From Spirulina major PCC 6313 (GTDB lineage Bacteria; Cyanobacteriota; Cyanobacteriia; Cyanobacteriales; Spirulinaceae), in contig NZ_KV878783.1 in assembly GCF_001890765.1 (NCBI RefSeq), forward strand, positions 729,625 to 793,624: a stretch of 64,000 bases of DNA, read 5' to 3'. Of this stretch, positions 27,299 to 37,420 are shown one piece after another. The position numbers were made by a program, and so were the translations under genes. The notes beneath the pieces are model-generated. The model made no database searches. It was given only the letters and a program-made list of their open reading frames with translations, and was not told where the DNA came from. Position 1 is the first letter of the stretch. Each line of letters begins with the position of its first letter.

Positions 27299-28328
27299 TG
27301 CAGGCGATTGGGTGTGAAGATTGGGGCGGGTCGAGGGGCTGCTCCAAAGCATCCCAATCTCCTTGAAAAAAGCGGTCAGGCTCAAGGATTTTATGGTCGC
27401 TATACTGCTGCAATCCCTGCATCAAGAGCGGGGTTTCGGCAAAACCATCCCGCTGGAGTGAAACAATTGGAATTTTTAACCGAATGGCTTCGGAAAAGGT
27501 GCTAAATCCCGGTTTTGAGATCACACGATCGCACAATGGCATTAGATCCACTGGACGATACTGACGATCACGAATGAGAAGCAGGTTGGGAAGATCTGGA
27601 GCGTGACGATCGAAAGTAATGAACTGCCAATGAGGGTAGTCCTTAACTCTATTATAGGGAATCTGCTGAATTCCTAAACCCCCAAAGGTGAGTAATAGGG
27701 TCTTTTCTCGGTTTGGGATGAGGTTAAATCGGGTTTCGAGTTCGGCCCGGCTGTAGCGGGGTGTGCCGCCAGTTAACCCCACATCGGTCATTCGCGGAAA
27801 GGCGGTCATGGGTTCATGAAAGGGCAACCGAAAGAGGCGATCGCACTGCCCAAAACAGTCCCCAATCCAATCCGCGAGGGGGATAAACTCGCCCCCCCAA
27901 TGACGATAGATGAAATCCCAGCCAAAATTCCCCATCATCCACACCGGAATCCCCGCTGCTGCCCCAATCGCAGCCGCCAAGGGGGGAATGTCGCCGAGGA
28001 CGAGATCCACTTCATTCGTCCAGAGATACTCCACTTCTCTAGCGATGATCCGGGGGGCGCGATCGCGCAATTGCAGCAACTGGGTCAGGGTGGTATCCAG
28101 ATCCATCGTTAAACTATCCGGCTGAATCACCCCCACATCGTAGGCTCGCGATCGCAGAATAAAATCCCCCGGTAGATAGCTTTCCAGGAGCCAACGGGGG
28201 GCAGCGGTGGTCAAAATAATCAGCACATCGGGGCAGCGGCGTTGCACTTCGGCGGCAACGGCGGTGAGGCGGGTGGCATGGCCAAAGCCGTGATTGGTGA
28301 TCGCACAGTAGAGGGTGGGTCGAGACAT
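27249..28328 (-). CDS. MurG-like glycosyltransferase (GT-B fold)
   Basis: 359 residues from the ATG at 28328 (MSRPTLYCAITNHGFGHATR); the upstream extension is Cys-rich and probably untranslated. The N-terminal GHATR glycine/histidine loop, the central LLLTFGGLGIQQIPYN strand and the C-terminal donor-binding segment (CDRVISKPGFSTFSEAIRLKIPIVSLQRDGFAETPLL) match the GT1/GT28 superfamily, close to UDP-N-acetylglucosamine or diglucosyl-diacylglycerol-type transferases. The acceptor is unknown. No signal peptide, so it acts on the cytoplasmic side. It overlaps the next gene by up to 50 bases. Confidence 0.8.
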   Translation of the reverse strand: MSRPTLYCAITNHGFGHATRLTAVAAEVQRRCPDVLIILTTAAPRWLLESYLPGDFILRSRAYDVGVIQPDSLTMDLDTTLTQLLQLRDRAPRIIAREVEYLWTNEVDLVLGDIPPLAAAIGAAAGIPVWMMGNFGWDFIYRHWGGEFIPLADWIGDCFGQCDRLFRLPFHEPMTAFPRMTDVGLTGGTPRYSRAELETRFNLIPNREKTLLLTFGGLGIQQIPYNRVKDYPHWQFITFDRHAPDLPNLLLIRDRQYRPVDLMPLCDRVISKPGFSTFSEAIRLKIPIVSLQRDGFAETPLLMQGLQQYSDHKILEPDRFFQGDWDALEQPLDPPQSSHPIACNGTEIIATAILEHLLP

Positions 28329-28620
28329 GGAAGAGCGGCCGAGTAGGGGAACTTGAGGGCAAGAATAGCAGGAATTGCAGCGGTTCAGCAGGGGGAGGCG
28401 ATCGCTACGCCTCCACCCCATTTCCCGATGATCCAGGGGACAGGATCACGCCCGGCTAGAATTGTGCGATCCTGTCGGAATTAACGGAAAAACTGCTGTA
28501 TAGTGGCGAGTGATGACCCCAACCGAAAGCGGGTCGGGTCTTTGTGGCCGTCAAGGATTGAGACCAAACCCTCAACAACTTTTCAGGCTAGAGGATCGAC
28601 ATAGCACTAGCCAGAGCGGT

Positions 28621-28672
28621 TAGGACATTCAGAGACTCTGAAACAAGGGGCTGAAGCCCCTTGCCTGTCCTA
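28621..28672. repeat. Nested palindrome: TAGGACA...CAAGGGGCT-GA-AGCCCCTTG...TGTCCTA
   Basis: The inner hairpin at 28644-28663 is identical to the one at 15102-15121; an outer 7-bp arm pair (28621-28627 and 28666-28672) encloses it. It lies in the gap 28329-28901 between divergent genes, so here it cannot be a simple terminator of a visible gene. The remainder of the gap shows no gene I can support. Confidence 0.55.
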
Positions 28673-28901
28673 ATATCCTTGTTGATTGCTATACATCACA
28701 GATAGGGGCGATCGCTTCTGATGGTTAGATGGGTAATTTGCGTTACTCCTCAACGTGGCTCAGTATATTTGGTGTGAGGATATTGTGTTTGTTAATCGAT
28801 CAGCGTTAGTTGCAATTCTGACCGAGGTGACTCAACGGAGCCAAGACCATTGGCGGGCTGTCCAAACCTGGTCTGATGAGTTGACAGTGGGCAATAAGAT
28901 C

Positions 28902-30140
28902 ATGCTGCGGATGTTGCTCTGTAGTGCGAGTTTTTTGGTGGGGGTGGGGTACGGCGATCGCCAAGACATCGCCAACCCAAACATTCTCCTCGCGGATACG
29001 CTCATCGTCCCCGCAGATCCCATCCCCAGCGACGATCTCGCTCCCACCTTAGACCCCACCCCCCCGCTAGATGTGGGCCCCGATCCTGAACCGAGTCCTG
29101 AACCGACTCCAACCCCAGAACCCAGCCCCACCCCGGAACCGAGTCCCGTCCCCAGTCCTGTGAACGAAGTGGAGCCGACCCGGATTCGGATTCGGGCCGT
29201 GGGGGACATTGTGCCCGGCACGAATTTTCCCAATAATCGCCTCCATCCGCAGCCCCAGGTGTTGTTTGAAGCGATGGCCCCGATTTTGCAGGGGGCGGAT
29301 GTCACCTTTGGGAATTTTGAAAGTACGTTGACGCGATCGCCCCATTCCCGCAAAGATGTCAGCCGCCCCAATGTGTTCGCCTTTCGGAATCCCCCCGAAT
29401 ATGCCCAACTGCTGCGGGATGTGGGGTTTGATGTCCTCAGTGTGGCCAATAACCACTCCCTGGATTTTGGGACTCAGGGTTTTCAAGACACGATCGCCCA
29501 CATCGAAGCGGCGGGCATGGCGGCGGTGGGCGATAAAGGCGAGATTGTCTATACCGATGTGGAAGGGGTGACGATCGGCTGGATTGGTTTCAGCTATGGG
29601 CGTGAACATAACACGATGTTGGCGATCGGGAGTGCGCGATCGCTCGTCCGCACCGCCCAAGAAAACGCAGATTTTGTCGTCGTCTCCTACCATGGCGGCG
29701 CAGAGGGCACGAGGGCGATGACCACCCGTAACCAAACGGAATACTTCTACGGCGAAAATCGCGGCAATGTGGTGGACTTTTCTCGGCAGATGGTGGACGC
29801 AGGCGCGGATCTCGTCCTCGGCCACGGCCCCCACGTCCCCCGCGCCATCGAACTCTACAACGGCCGCCTGATCGCCTATTCCCTCGGCAACTTCGTCGGC
29901 TATCGTACCCTCTCCACCCAAGCCCAACTCGCCTATTCCCTCGTGCTAGAGGTGGAAGTGGATGAAGACGGCACATTCCAACGGGGTCAAATTTACCCCG
30001 TCTTAATCTCACCTAGCGGCATTCCCCAACGCTCCACCCGCAGCGAAAGCATCGCCCTGATTCGGCGGTTAACGGCGGCTGATTTTCCCGGTTCTCCCTT
30101 GGTGATTACCCTCGATGGCCGCTTGCAATTGCCCGAATAA
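28902..30140 (+). CDS. CapA-family (PGA_cap) metallophosphoesterase-like protein, exported
   Basis: 412 residues if started at the ATG at 28902, which gives a short hydrophobic N-terminus (MLRMLLCSASFLVGVGYG); the frame is open to 28755 but the added 49 residues look non-coding. A Pro/Glu repeat spacer (EPSPEPTPTPEPSPTPEP, about residues 60-85) precedes the CapA domain: AVGDIVPGTNFP, FGNFESTLT, SVANNHSLDFGTQGFQDT, VSYHGGAEG and LVLGHGPHVPRAIELYNGR are the metal/active-site blocks of the family. CapA proteins act in poly-gamma-glutamate capsule synthesis, but free-standing homologues in cyanobacteria have no proven role; no capB or capC is nearby. Confidence 0.85.
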   Translation: MLRMLLCSASFLVGVGYGDRQDIANPNILLADTLIVPADPIPSDDLAPTLDPTPPLDVGPDPEPSPEPTPTPEPSPTPEPSPVPSPVNEVEPTRIRIRAVGDIVPGTNFPNNRLHPQPQVLFEAMAPILQGADVTFGNFESTLTRSPHSRKDVSRPNVFAFRNPPEYAQLLRDVGFDVLSVANNHSLDFGTQGFQDTIAHIEAAGMAAVGDKGEIVYTDVEGVTIGWIGFSYGREHNTMLAIGSARSLVRTAQENADFVVVSYHGGAEGTRAMTTRNQTEYFYGENRGNVVDFSRQMVDAGADLVLGHGPHVPRAIELYNGRLIAYSLGNFVGYRTLSTQAQLAYSLVLEVEVDEDGTFQRGQIYPVLISPSGIPQRSTRSESIALIRRLTAADFPGSPLVITLDGRLQLPE

Positions 30141-30172
30141 AATCAACCCGTCCGGCCCTCAAAAGCAAAAAA

Positions 30173-30199
30173 AGACAAGGGGTTAAAGCCGCCTTGTCT
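30173..30199 (-). terminator. Terminator between capA-like gene and sulfite reductase
   Basis: AGACAAGG (30173-30180) pairs with CCTTGTCT (30192-30199). On the minus strand the hairpin is followed by seven T, a good intrinsic terminator for sir; it may also serve the convergent capA-like gene. A second hairpin, GGGGATG-CAATT-CATCCCC, lies at 30212-30230. Confidence 0.75.
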
Positions 30200-30246
30200 G
30201 TGGCTGTGGGAGGGGATGCAATTCATCCCCTGGAACATCTCGCTGC

Positions 30247-32145
30247 TTAATCGAGGTAGGCATTAAGCGCGTCGGCCACCAATTGGGTCATGGAAATGTT
30301 GGTGGTTTCGGCTTTGGTTTTGAGTTTGGCGTAGATGTCGTCATGGATGCCGACCCGGTAGCGGATGCGGCGGCCCGTTTTTCGGGGTTCATAGGTGGAG
30401 GCAAAGTCTCGCAGGGCATCGAACCCGATGCGATCGCAAAATTCCCCAAAACTTTCCGCCCCTTGACGCTGCTCCCGGAAACAGACGAACAGCGGTTCGA
30501 GGCAGGTTTCCAGGTCGCGATCGGGGACTTTTTCGGCGTAGGGTCGCGCCAAGGTGGTTTGATTGGGGCTGCCGCCGAGCCAAATTTGGTAGGCTTCGGG
30601 GCCACTGCCCACAAACCCCAATTCCGCCATATAGGGACGAGCGCAACCATTGGGACAGCCCGTCATCCGAATTACAAAGGTTTCCTTGCCCAGTTTCAGG
30701 GTTTTGAGCAGGGCTTGGATGCGATCGATGATGCTGGGGAGGATGCGTTCAGATTCAGTAATCGCAAGACCACAGAGGGGCAGGGCCGGGCAAGCCATGG
30801 CGGTACGGTGCAGGGGCGCGATCGCATCGGGATCGGTGACAATGCCGTGCTGTTTCAAAATGGCGGTAATGCGATCGCGGTGCGCCGGGTCGATTTCGTA
30901 CAGGATCACATTATGGTTCGCCGTTAACCGCATCGGTAAGTGAAACTCTTCGATCACGGTGCGAAGGGCGGCTTTGAGTTGAAAGTTGCCCTCATCCTTG
31001 ACCCGACCATTTTCGATCGACAGCCCAAAAAAGAGCTTGCCGTCCCCCTGCTCATGCCAACCGAGGTAATCAAAATACTGCCAGGCGGGGAGCGGTTTTG
31101 CTGGGGCGATCGCGTTGCCGAAATACTGTTCCACTTGGGCTTTGAACTTCGCCACCCCCCAATCATGGAGCAGGTATTTCATCCGGGCATGGCGGCGATT
31201 GTGGCGATCGCCGTAGTCCCGCTGGGTCGCCACCACGGCCTTGACCAGATCAAACACATCCGCTTTGGCCACATAGCCCAATTCATCCGCCATCCGCGCA
31301 AAGGTTTCCTCCTTGTTATGGGTGCGCCCCATGCCGCCCCCGGCATAAACATTAAAGCCTTGTAATTCTCCGTGCTCATCGGTGATCACCACCAGTCCCA
31401 AGTCATGGGTGTAGAGATCAATGGAATTATCCCCCGGCACTGTCACCACGCATTTAAATTTGCGGGGCATATAGTGCGTGCCGTAGATCGGTTCTTCAGA
31501 CTGGGTGAAATTGGTGTTATGGGTATTTTTCGCCCGCGATTCCTTCACTTCGGGGGCTTCTTCGGCACTGATCACCCGTTCCCCATCGAGCCAAATTTCG
31601 TAATAGGCTCCCGTTTGGGGGGTAAGTAAATCGGCAATTTTATCGGCGTATTCCCAGGCATAGCCATAGGCCGCCTGATTTTTATAGGGTGCAGGTGGGG
31701 CCATCACATTGCGGTTCAAATCCCCACAAGCCCCTAGGGTAGACCCCATGCTACGCACCACGTCACTAATCACCGTTTTGAGGTTGCGTTTGAGCACGCC
31801 ATGAAGTTGAAATCCTTGGCGGGTGGTGGTGCGGAGGGTGTGGTTGCCGTATTGATCCGAGAGGCGATCGAGGGTGAGGTACAGTTCCGGGGGGATGAAA
31901 CCACCGGGGCTGCGGGTGCGGAGCATCATTTGATAGTCTTTCTCTTGACCCTTGACGCGGTTGTCGCGGTTGTCCTGTTGGTAGGAGCCGTGAAATTTGA
32001 GGAGTTGAACCGCAGCTTCGGTGAAGTGGGTGGTGTCTTCGAGGAGTTCGGTGGCGAGGGGTTCCCGGAGTTGGTTGCTGCGTTCTTTGATGCCTTCGAG
32101 CTTGGAGGGGGCTTTGGGCGTGGGGTTGATGGGGGTCTGAACCAT
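30247..32145 (-). CDS. sir: Ferredoxin-sulfite reductase with C-terminal ribbon-helix-helix-like tail
   Basis: 632 residues. Two ferredoxin-like half domains and two sirohaem/[4Fe-4S] domains give the plant/cyanobacterial nitrite-sulfite reductase layout. The cluster cysteines are in [14 protein letters not shown] and [26 protein letters not shown] and NRNVMAPP are substrate/sirohaem-side motifs. It reduces sulfite to sulfide with six electrons from ferredoxin for cysteine synthesis. The last about 40 residues ([20 protein letters not shown], then [16 protein letters not shown]) read as a beta-strand plus two helices like CopG/HicB ribbon-helix-helix DNA-binding domains. The gap 32146-32309 upstream holds the promoter; no operator is clear. 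Confidence 0.95.
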   Translation of the reverse strand: MVQTPINPTPKAPSKLEGIKERSNQLREPLATELLEDTTHFTEAAVQLLKFHGSYQQDNRDNRVKGQEKDYQMMLRTRSPGGFIPPELYLTLDRLSDQYGNHTLRTTTRQGFQLHGVLKRNLKTVISDVVRSMGSTLGACGDLNRNVMAPPAPYKNQAAYGYAWEYADKIADLLTPQTGAYYEIWLDGERVISAEEAPEVKESRAKNTHNTNFTQSEEPIYGTHYMPRKFKCVVTVPGDNSIDLYTHDLGLVVITDEHGELQGFNVYAGGGMGRTHNKEETFARMADELGYVAKADVFDLVKAVVATQRDYGDRHNRRHARMKYLLHDWGVAKFKAQVEQYFGNAIAPAKPLPAWQYFDYLGWHEQGDGKLFFGLSIENGRVKDEGNFQLKAALRTVIEEFHLPMRLTANHNVILYEIDPAHRDRITAILKQHGIVTDPDAIAPLHRTAMACPALPLCGLAITESERILPSIIDRIQALLKTLKLGKETFVIRMTGCPNGCARPYMAELGFVGSGPEAYQIWLGGSPNQTTLARPYAEKVPDRDLETCLEPLFVCFREQRQGAESFGEFCDRIGFDALRDFASTYEPRKTGRRIRYRVGIHDDIYAKLKTKAETTNISMTQLVADALNAYLD

Positions 32146-32309
32146 AGGACGAATCGATTAGAACTATCTATAACGTTGAGGGATTGTGACCGACAATTGC
32201 GAAATCTACGGGCCGTGTTAAGTTTTATGTCCGGTAAGTCGGTCGGGATTGTGGTCTTTCATTATACCAAGCCCGGTCAGATGCGATCGCACAATCTCCC
32301 CCCATCTGC

Positions 32310-32966
32310 CTAGCCCGGTAAATGGCCCACCTTGACATAGATCGTGCAGCCCGTCGTGCTGTAGGGACAGTGGCGGCTCCCAGCGGGATTTCGGAGCCAT
32401 GTTCCGGCAGGATAGTCCCCCAATTCATCGGCAAACACCCCCTCAATCACAAAAATTTCTTCGCCGCCCCAATGGGTATGGGCGTTGAACTGGGTTCCCG
32501 GCTCCCACCGCACCAACGCCACCTGTTCCGTGCCGTATTGATGGAGTGGTAGCACGCTCAATCCAGGCACTAGACCCGGTTGCCATTGAGCCTTGTGGGT
32601 ATCGATGCGCACGGGGGTTTGATCGTCGGGGTGCATTTGGCAGAGTTTGACGAAAATCGTCGTGCCGGGGTTGGTGTGGGGCCTGTGGCGCGAGCCGACG
32701 GGATTGCGCAGGTAGGAGCCGGGGCCAAAGTCGCCAAATTCATCAGAAAAGACCCCGTCAAGGACGAAAAATTCTTCGCCGCCGCCGTGGGTATGGGCGG
32801 GAAAGCTGCGGTGGGGGGCGAACTTGACGAGGCTCGTGGCGCGGGCGATTTCGCCGCCGTCGCGGTCGAGCATCCGACGCTGCACGCCGGGGGCGGGGGA
32901 ATCAATCCAGGGAAGGCTGTGGGTATCGAGGCAGGCACGTTGACGCAGATCGGCGTTCAATTGCAT
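32310..32966 (-). CDS. Double-cupin protein (ChrR-like)
   Basis: 218 residues made of two similar cupin halves. The first metal-binding set is HTHGGGEEFFVLDGVFSDE with a later SRHRPHT; the second is HTHWGGEEIFVIEGVFADE with SRHCPYS, so both barrels keep the His-His-Glu-His ligands. The sequence type is the ChrR cupin seen C-terminal to anti-sigma factors, but here it lacks the anti-sigma part and the duplication makes a bicupin. It probably binds Zn, Mn or Fe; the reaction is unknown. Soluble, no signal peptide. Confidence 0.85.
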   Translation of the reverse strand: MQLNADLRQRACLDTHSLPWIDSPAPGVQRRMLDRDGGEIARATSLVKFAPHRSFPAHTHGGGEEFFVLDGVFSDEFGDFGPGSYLRNPVGSRHRPHTNPGTTIFVKLCQMHPDDQTPVRIDTHKAQWQPGLVPGLSVLPLHQYGTEQVALVRWEPGTQFNAHTHWGGEEIFVIEGVFADELGDYPAGTWLRNPAGSRHCPYSTTGCTIYVKVGHLPG

Positions 32967-33033
32967 GGGAACTCCAGCAAAATAGGATTAGGATGGACAC
33001 AAATCACGTCGTTTTTCGTGAGGCGATCGCACC

Positions 33034-33432
33034 ATGGCTACGCCTGATCCATTCTACGAGCAACCCCGCCAACGCCTTCAACTGTTTTTCACCCTCGTGC
33101 CGGTGTTAGGGTCGCTGCCGGCACTGTGGTTTTTGATCCATCCCCAGAGTTCTCCGCAGCAAAAAGCGACGAGTCGTTTAGCCTTGCTACTCTTGGGGCT
33201 GTGGATTGGTGCGTCGGCGGTGACCGGGTTGGGGATTGCCCAGGCGGCGGATACGGTGTTTCGGTTTCGCCTCTTGTTTTTTGATGGAACCTTAACGAGT
33301 CTCTACGTCTTAACCTGTGTGGGGTTAATGGTGCGCGTTTGGCAACGGCGATCGCTCCGCATTCCGGGGTTGAGTCCCGCTGCCCAGCGCCTCTTTAAGT
33401 ACCCCTCGGATCATTCCACCAACAGCCGTTAA
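33034..33432 (+). CDS. Small membrane protein of cyanobacterial type
   Basis: 132 residues with hydrophobic segments at about 18-38, 50-75 and 88-108. The first (LFFTLVPVLGSLPALWFLI), followed by SSPQQKATSRLALLLLGLWI, is like small conserved cyanobacterial membrane proteins of the DUF4870 kind. The C-terminal about 25 residues are basic. Function unknown. It is followed by a good terminator and then by the LCP-family gene. Confidence 0.65.
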   Translation: MATPDPFYEQPRQRLQLFFTLVPVLGSLPALWFLIHPQSSPQQKATSRLALLLLGLWIGASAVTGLGIAQAADTVFRFRLLFFDGTLTSLYVLTCVGLMVRVWQRRSLRIPGLSPAAQRLFKYPSDHSTNSR

Positions 33433-33438
33433 CCCCTC

Positions 33439-33479
33439 AAAATGACCCCTTTCAACGGATAATTAAAGAGGTCATTTTT
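33439..33479 (+). terminator. Rho-independent terminator
   Basis: AAAATGACC plus CTTT (33439-33452) pairs with AAAG plus GGTCATTTT (33465-33478) with one mismatch, followed by a T. It ends transcription of the small membrane protein gene. Confidence 0.7.
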
Positions 33480-33577
33480 AGCGTTTTCCACGGAAAGACT
33501 GCATTTGTGTGTGAATTAAAACGTTGCTAAGACTCATCTTGTCAGTTTAGATTACTGAGGAACTTCCTCGCTCAGCC

Positions 33578-34987
33578 GTGAAGAAATCTGTGGCCAAACA
33601 AAGTAACCTCCGACCGCAACCCACTCGTAAACCCACAGCTTCCGCCCAGTATCGGAAGAAAAGCCGGGGCAAGGCTTCCTCAAAACCGCGTTGGCTGTGG
33701 ATTTGGTTGGGGTTGACCGGAATCGGGATGGTGTCGGCGATCGCGGGCGCACTGTTAGCGATTTCCCTCTCTGCTACCCCCCTGCGGCGCGTGCTCCTCT
33801 CCTCAGACGATGCCTCGATCTTCTCCGACGACCAGGCCATCACCTACGACAGCCTCAGCTTTCCCAAACTCACCCGCCCTGTCAATCTCCTCATTCTCGG
33901 CACAAAAGTCCTCACCTCCGACCTCGAAGGCTCCCCCCGTGAAGATCTTGGCTATCACGCCCTCGTGGATTCCTTCGATGGATTAGCCGACACGATGCTG
34001 CTGATCCGCTTCGATCCGGAACGGTTTCGCCTCGCTGCCCTTTCCATTCCCCGCGACACCCAAGTGTATATCGAGGGCTACGGCGAAATGAAAATCAACG
34101 CGGCCAACCATTACGGCGGCGCGGCCTTAACCGCCCGCACCGTGAGCCGCACCCTCGACGGTGTTCCTATCGATCGCTATCTGCGGATCAATGTGCAGGG
34201 GGTGGAAAAACTGATCGATGCCCTGGGCGGTGTGACGGTGTACGTCCCCAAGGATATGAAGTATACCGACCACAGCCAACACCTCTACATTGACCTCAAG
34301 GAAGGTGAACAGCATCTCGACGGCGAAAAGGCGATGCAGTTTTTGCGGTTTCGCTACGACAAATATGGCGATATTGGCCGGGTGCAGCGGCAACAGGTGT
34401 TAATCCGGGCGGTGATTGAACAGGCGTTGCGTCCCCAAACGCTGCTGAAGTTGCCGAAGCTGTTCAATGTGGTTAAGGAAAGTATTGATACGAATTTGAG
34501 TGTGGAAGAATTGGCGGCGCTGGCGGGATTTGCGGCCAATACGAAGCGGGATGATGTGCAGATGTTGATGCTGCCGGGGTCGTTTAATGGCACGGGGGAG
34601 CAGGGGGTGAGTTATTGGGTTCCCAACGAGCGGGGGATTCAGCAGATGGTGGCAACTCACTTTGACCAAGGCTATAGCCTGGGCGATCTGCGTGACCCAG
34701 GGTCGGTGCGGGTGGCGATCCAAGACAGTACGGGCAGCGATGCGGCGATCGCTACGGTGCAAGACCGGTTACGATCGCAAGGCTACGGCAACTTTTTTAT
34801 GGGCGATCGCTGGCATGAACCCCTAGCTACCACCCGAATCATTGCCCAGCAAGGGGATGAACAACTGGCAATGCAATTGCAATTGGCCCTCGGCATTGGG
34901 GAAGTGCGCGTCGAAAGTACCGGCGAATTAAGTTCGGATCTGACGATCCAACTGGGTCAAGATTGGCCGAGTTTAAACCGTCCCTAG
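33578..34987 (+). CDS. LytR-CpsA-Psr (LCP) family glycopolymer ligase
   Basis: 469 residues from the GTG at 33578. A basic, disordered N-terminus is followed by one membrane helix (about 32-55). The LCP domain (about 100-310) includes NLLILGTKVL, DTMLLIRFDPERFRLAALSIPRDT (Arg/Asp that bind the lipid pyrophosphate), INAANHYGG and FLRFRYDKYGDIGRVQRQQ. A C-terminal LytR_C domain (about 365-460) completes it. Such enzymes move glycopolymers from a lipid carrier to the cell wall. In cyanobacteria the acceptor is presumably peptidoglycan; no synthesis cluster is adjacent. Confidence 0.9.
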   Translation: MKKSVAKQSNLRPQPTRKPTASAQYRKKSRGKASSKPRWLWIWLGLTGIGMVSAIAGALLAISLSATPLRRVLLSSDDASIFSDDQAITYDSLSFPKLTRPVNLLILGTKVLTSDLEGSPREDLGYHALVDSFDGLADTMLLIRFDPERFRLAALSIPRDTQVYIEGYGEMKINAANHYGGAALTARTVSRTLDGVPIDRYLRINVQGVEKLIDALGGVTVYVPKDMKYTDHSQHLYIDLKEGEQHLDGEKAMQFLRFRYDKYGDIGRVQRQQVLIRAVIEQALRPQTLLKLPKLFNVVKESIDTNLSVEELAALAGFAANTKRDDVQMLMLPGSFNGTGEQGVSYWVPNERGIQQMVATHFDQGYSLGDLRDPGSVRVAIQDSTGSDAAIATVQDRLRSQGYGNFFMGDRWHEPLATTRIIAQQGDEQLAMQLQLALGIGEVRVESTGELSSDLTIQLGQDWPSLNRP

Positions 34988-35022
34988 GGACTCGCTCAAT
35001 AATTAAGTGACCCGTAGATCGC

Positions 35023-35074
35023 GTTTCGACTTCGCTCAACGCTCGGCAATTGGTAGGTTGAGCGAAGTCGAAAC
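35023..35074. repeat. 18-bp perfect inverted repeat GTTTCGACTTCGCTCAAC
   Basis: The arms at 35023-35040 and 35057-35074 are exactly complementary with a 16-base loop. It lies 36 bases after the LCP gene stop. Related TTCGACTTCGCTCA motifs occur at 23107-23121 and 50883-50898. Terminator or dispersed palindrome. Confidence 0.65.
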
Positions 35075-35202
35075 CGGGTTGATGGGGATATTATTTGGCA
35101 ACTGCTTCCCTAGGGGAAAGCGATCGCGCGTTCCCGACAGATGCAACAATGGGTTGGGAGGCGTGCGCCTCTGGATTAACGCTGTGACTGATGTGAATTG
35201 TT

Positions 35203-37341
35203 ATGCCGAATTTTTTACTCGAAGTCGGGACAGAAGAACTACCGGCTGATTTTGTTGCCAGTGCGATCGCCCAATGGCAAACCCTTATTCCTGCCAGTCT
35301 CAGCGCCGCCAGCCTCAGCCCGCAGCACTGCGCGATCTACGCCACGCCCCGCCGCCTCGCCGTGGTCTTAACCGATGTGCCGGCCCAACAACCCGACCGC
35401 AGCGAAGAGCTTAAAGGCCCCCCCGTCAAAGCCGCATTTAAAGACGGTCAACCCACCCCCGCCGCCACCGGCTTCGCCAAGAAGCAGGGCATCAGTGTTG
35501 ATGATTTTGTGATTCGCGACACGCCCAAAGGGGAATTTATCTTTGTCACCAAACACCATTTGGGGCAACCCGCCGCCGCACTCCTGCCGGACTTAGTGCA
35601 GCAGTGGATTACGGGTTTAGAAGGGCGGCGTTTTATGCGATGGGGCGATGGTGAACTGCGGTTTCCCCGGCCGATTCGCTGGCTCGTGACCCTCTGGGAT
35701 GAGGCCGTGTTACCCGTGACCCTGACCAGTGGATCGGATCGGATCGTCAGCGATCGCATCTCCCAGGGCCATCGCGTCCTTCATCCTGAACCTGTTAAAC
35801 TCGCCGATCCGATCAGTTATCGCGACACCCTGGCCGCCGCCGCTGTTGTCGTTGATCCCGAAGCGCGGCGATCGCACATTCTCGACCAAATTCACCAAGC
35901 CGCCCAAAGCGTCAACGGCCGCGCCATCATCTCCGACGACCTCCTCGCGGAAGTGGTGAACCTCGTCGAAGCCCCCCACGCCGTCGTCGGCACCTTTGAA
36001 GCCGAATACCTCGCCCTCCCCTCAGAAGTGATCACCACCGTCATGGTCACCCATCAACGCTATTTCCCCATCCAAGACAACAACGGCGCACTCTTGCCCC
36101 ACTTCATCACCATCGCCAACGGTGACCCCCAAAAAGCCGACATCATCGCCGCTGGCAATGCCCGCGTCATCCGTGCCCGCCTCGCAGACGGTAAATTCTT
36201 CTACGATGCCGACTGTGATGAACCCCTCGAAGCCAACCTCCCCCAACTGGAAACCATCACCTTCCAAGCCGATTTAGGATCAATGCAGGTGAAAGTCGAT
36301 CGCATCCTTGACCTCACCGCCGAAATCAGCCAGCAACTCAATCTACCGCCCGACCTCGCCGCCACCATCGAACGCGCCGCCCTCCTCTGCAAAGCCGACC
36401 TCGTTTCCCAGATGGTCTACGAATTCCCGGAACTTCAGGGCATTATGGGGGAAAAATACGCCCGCATCAGTGGGGAATCGGACGAGGTGGCCCAGGCGAT
36501 TTTTGAACATTACCTACCACGGGGAGCCGATGACGATCTGCCCCAAACCCTGGCGGGGCAAGTGGTGGGCATTGCCGATCGCCTCGATTCCTTGGTGAGT
36601 ATTTTTGGCTTGGGGATGATTCCCACGGGGTCGTCTGATCCCTTTGCCCTGCGGCGGGCGGCCAATGCGGTGATTAATGTGATTTGGGCGGCGAATTTGG
36701 AGATTAATCTGCTTGACCTGCTCGAACAGTTTGCCGCTGCCTTTGTCAGTGCCCATGCCGAGTACGAATCGCCGTTCCTCGCCCTCCAGAGCTTTTTCAT
36801 CCAACGGGCGCGGACACTACTCCAAGACGAGTTAGGGATTGAGTATGACTTGGTGAATGCGGTGTTAGGGGAAGACGACCCCGACTATGAAGTGCGAGCG
36901 TTGCAAAATCTGTGTGATCTACGCGATCGCGCCTGCTTCCTCCAGTCCCTGCGCAAAAATCGAACCCTAGAACTACTTTACGAAACCGTCAACCGTTCCA
37001 CCCGCCTCGCCGCCAAAGGGTCACTCCCCACGGACGAACTCAACCCCTACGAGGTCATTCAATCCCACCTCTTTGAACAAGAGTCGGAACGGGAACTCTT
37101 CCAAACCCTCTGTAAATTGCTCCCCCAAACCCAACAAGCGATCGCCGAACGGGACTATCAACGCCTTGTAGACGGTCTCGCCGCCATTTCCCCCCATGTC
37201 ACCCGCTTTTTCGATGGTGACGACAGCGTTTTGGTGATGGCCGAAGATCCCGATGTGCAAAATAATCGCCTCAATCTCCTCGGTTTGATTCGCAACCATG
37301 CCCGTGTCCTCGCTGACTTTGGCGCAATCCTTAAACCCTAA
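35203..37341 (+). CDS. glyS: Glycyl-tRNA synthetase beta subunit
   Basis: 712 residues, the usual length for the beta chain of the alpha2-beta2 enzyme. Family landmarks are the N-terminal [74 protein letters not shown] and the HD-like region [22 protein letters not shown]. The C-terminal anticodon-binding-like domain ends the chain. It works with the alpha subunit (glyQ, not in the window) to charge tRNA-Gly. Monocistronic here, with a hairpin 23 bases after the stop. Confidence 0.97.
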   Translation: MPNFLLEVGTEELPADFVASAIAQWQTLIPASLSAASLSPQHCAIYATPRRLAVVLTDVPAQQPDRSEELKGPPVKAAFKDGQPTPAATGFAKKQGISVDDFVIRDTPKGEFIFVTKHHLGQPAAALLPDLVQQWITGLEGRRFMRWGDGELRFPRPIRWLVTLWDEAVLPVTLTSGSDRIVSDRISQGHRVLHPEPVKLADPISYRDTLAAAAVVVDPEARRSHILDQIHQAAQSVNGRAIISDDLLAEVVNLVEAPHAVVGTFEAEYLALPSEVITTVMVTHQRYFPIQDNNGALLPHFITIANGDPQKADIIAAGNARVIRARLADGKFFYDADCDEPLEANLPQLETITFQADLGSMQVKVDRILDLTAEISQQLNLPPDLAATIERAALLCKADLVSQMVYEFPELQGIMGEKYARISGESDEVAQAIFEHYLPRGADDDLPQTLAGQVVGIADRLDSLVSIFGLGMIPTGSSDPFALRRAANAVINVIWAANLEINLLDLLEQFAAAFVSAHAEYESPFLALQSFFIQRARTLLQDELGIEYDLVNAVLGEDDPDYEVRALQNLCDLRDRACFLQSLRKNRTLELLYETVNRSTRLAAKGSLPTDELNPYEVIQSHLFEQESERELFQTLCKLLPQTQQAIAERDYQRLVDGLAAISPHVTRFFDGDDSVLVMAEDPDVQNNRLNLLGLIRNHARVLADFGAILKP

Positions 37342-37363
37342 ACAACCGAACACAACCCAGACA

Positions 37364-37380
37364 GGGGGCTGAAGCCCCTT
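37364..37380. terminator. Hairpin GGGGCT-GA-AGCCCC between convergent glyS and rimK
   Basis: A shortened member of the CAAGGGGCTGAAGCCCCTTG family, in the 79-base gap between two converging genes. Confidence 0.6.
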
Positions 37381-37420
37381 GCGCTGACGCTCTGATCACG
37401 AAAATCATGCCAATAGCGGT

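Noticed and set aside
29067-29927. 286-codon frame opposite the CapA-like gene
   Set aside because: Antisense to conserved CapA motifs, with no family features.
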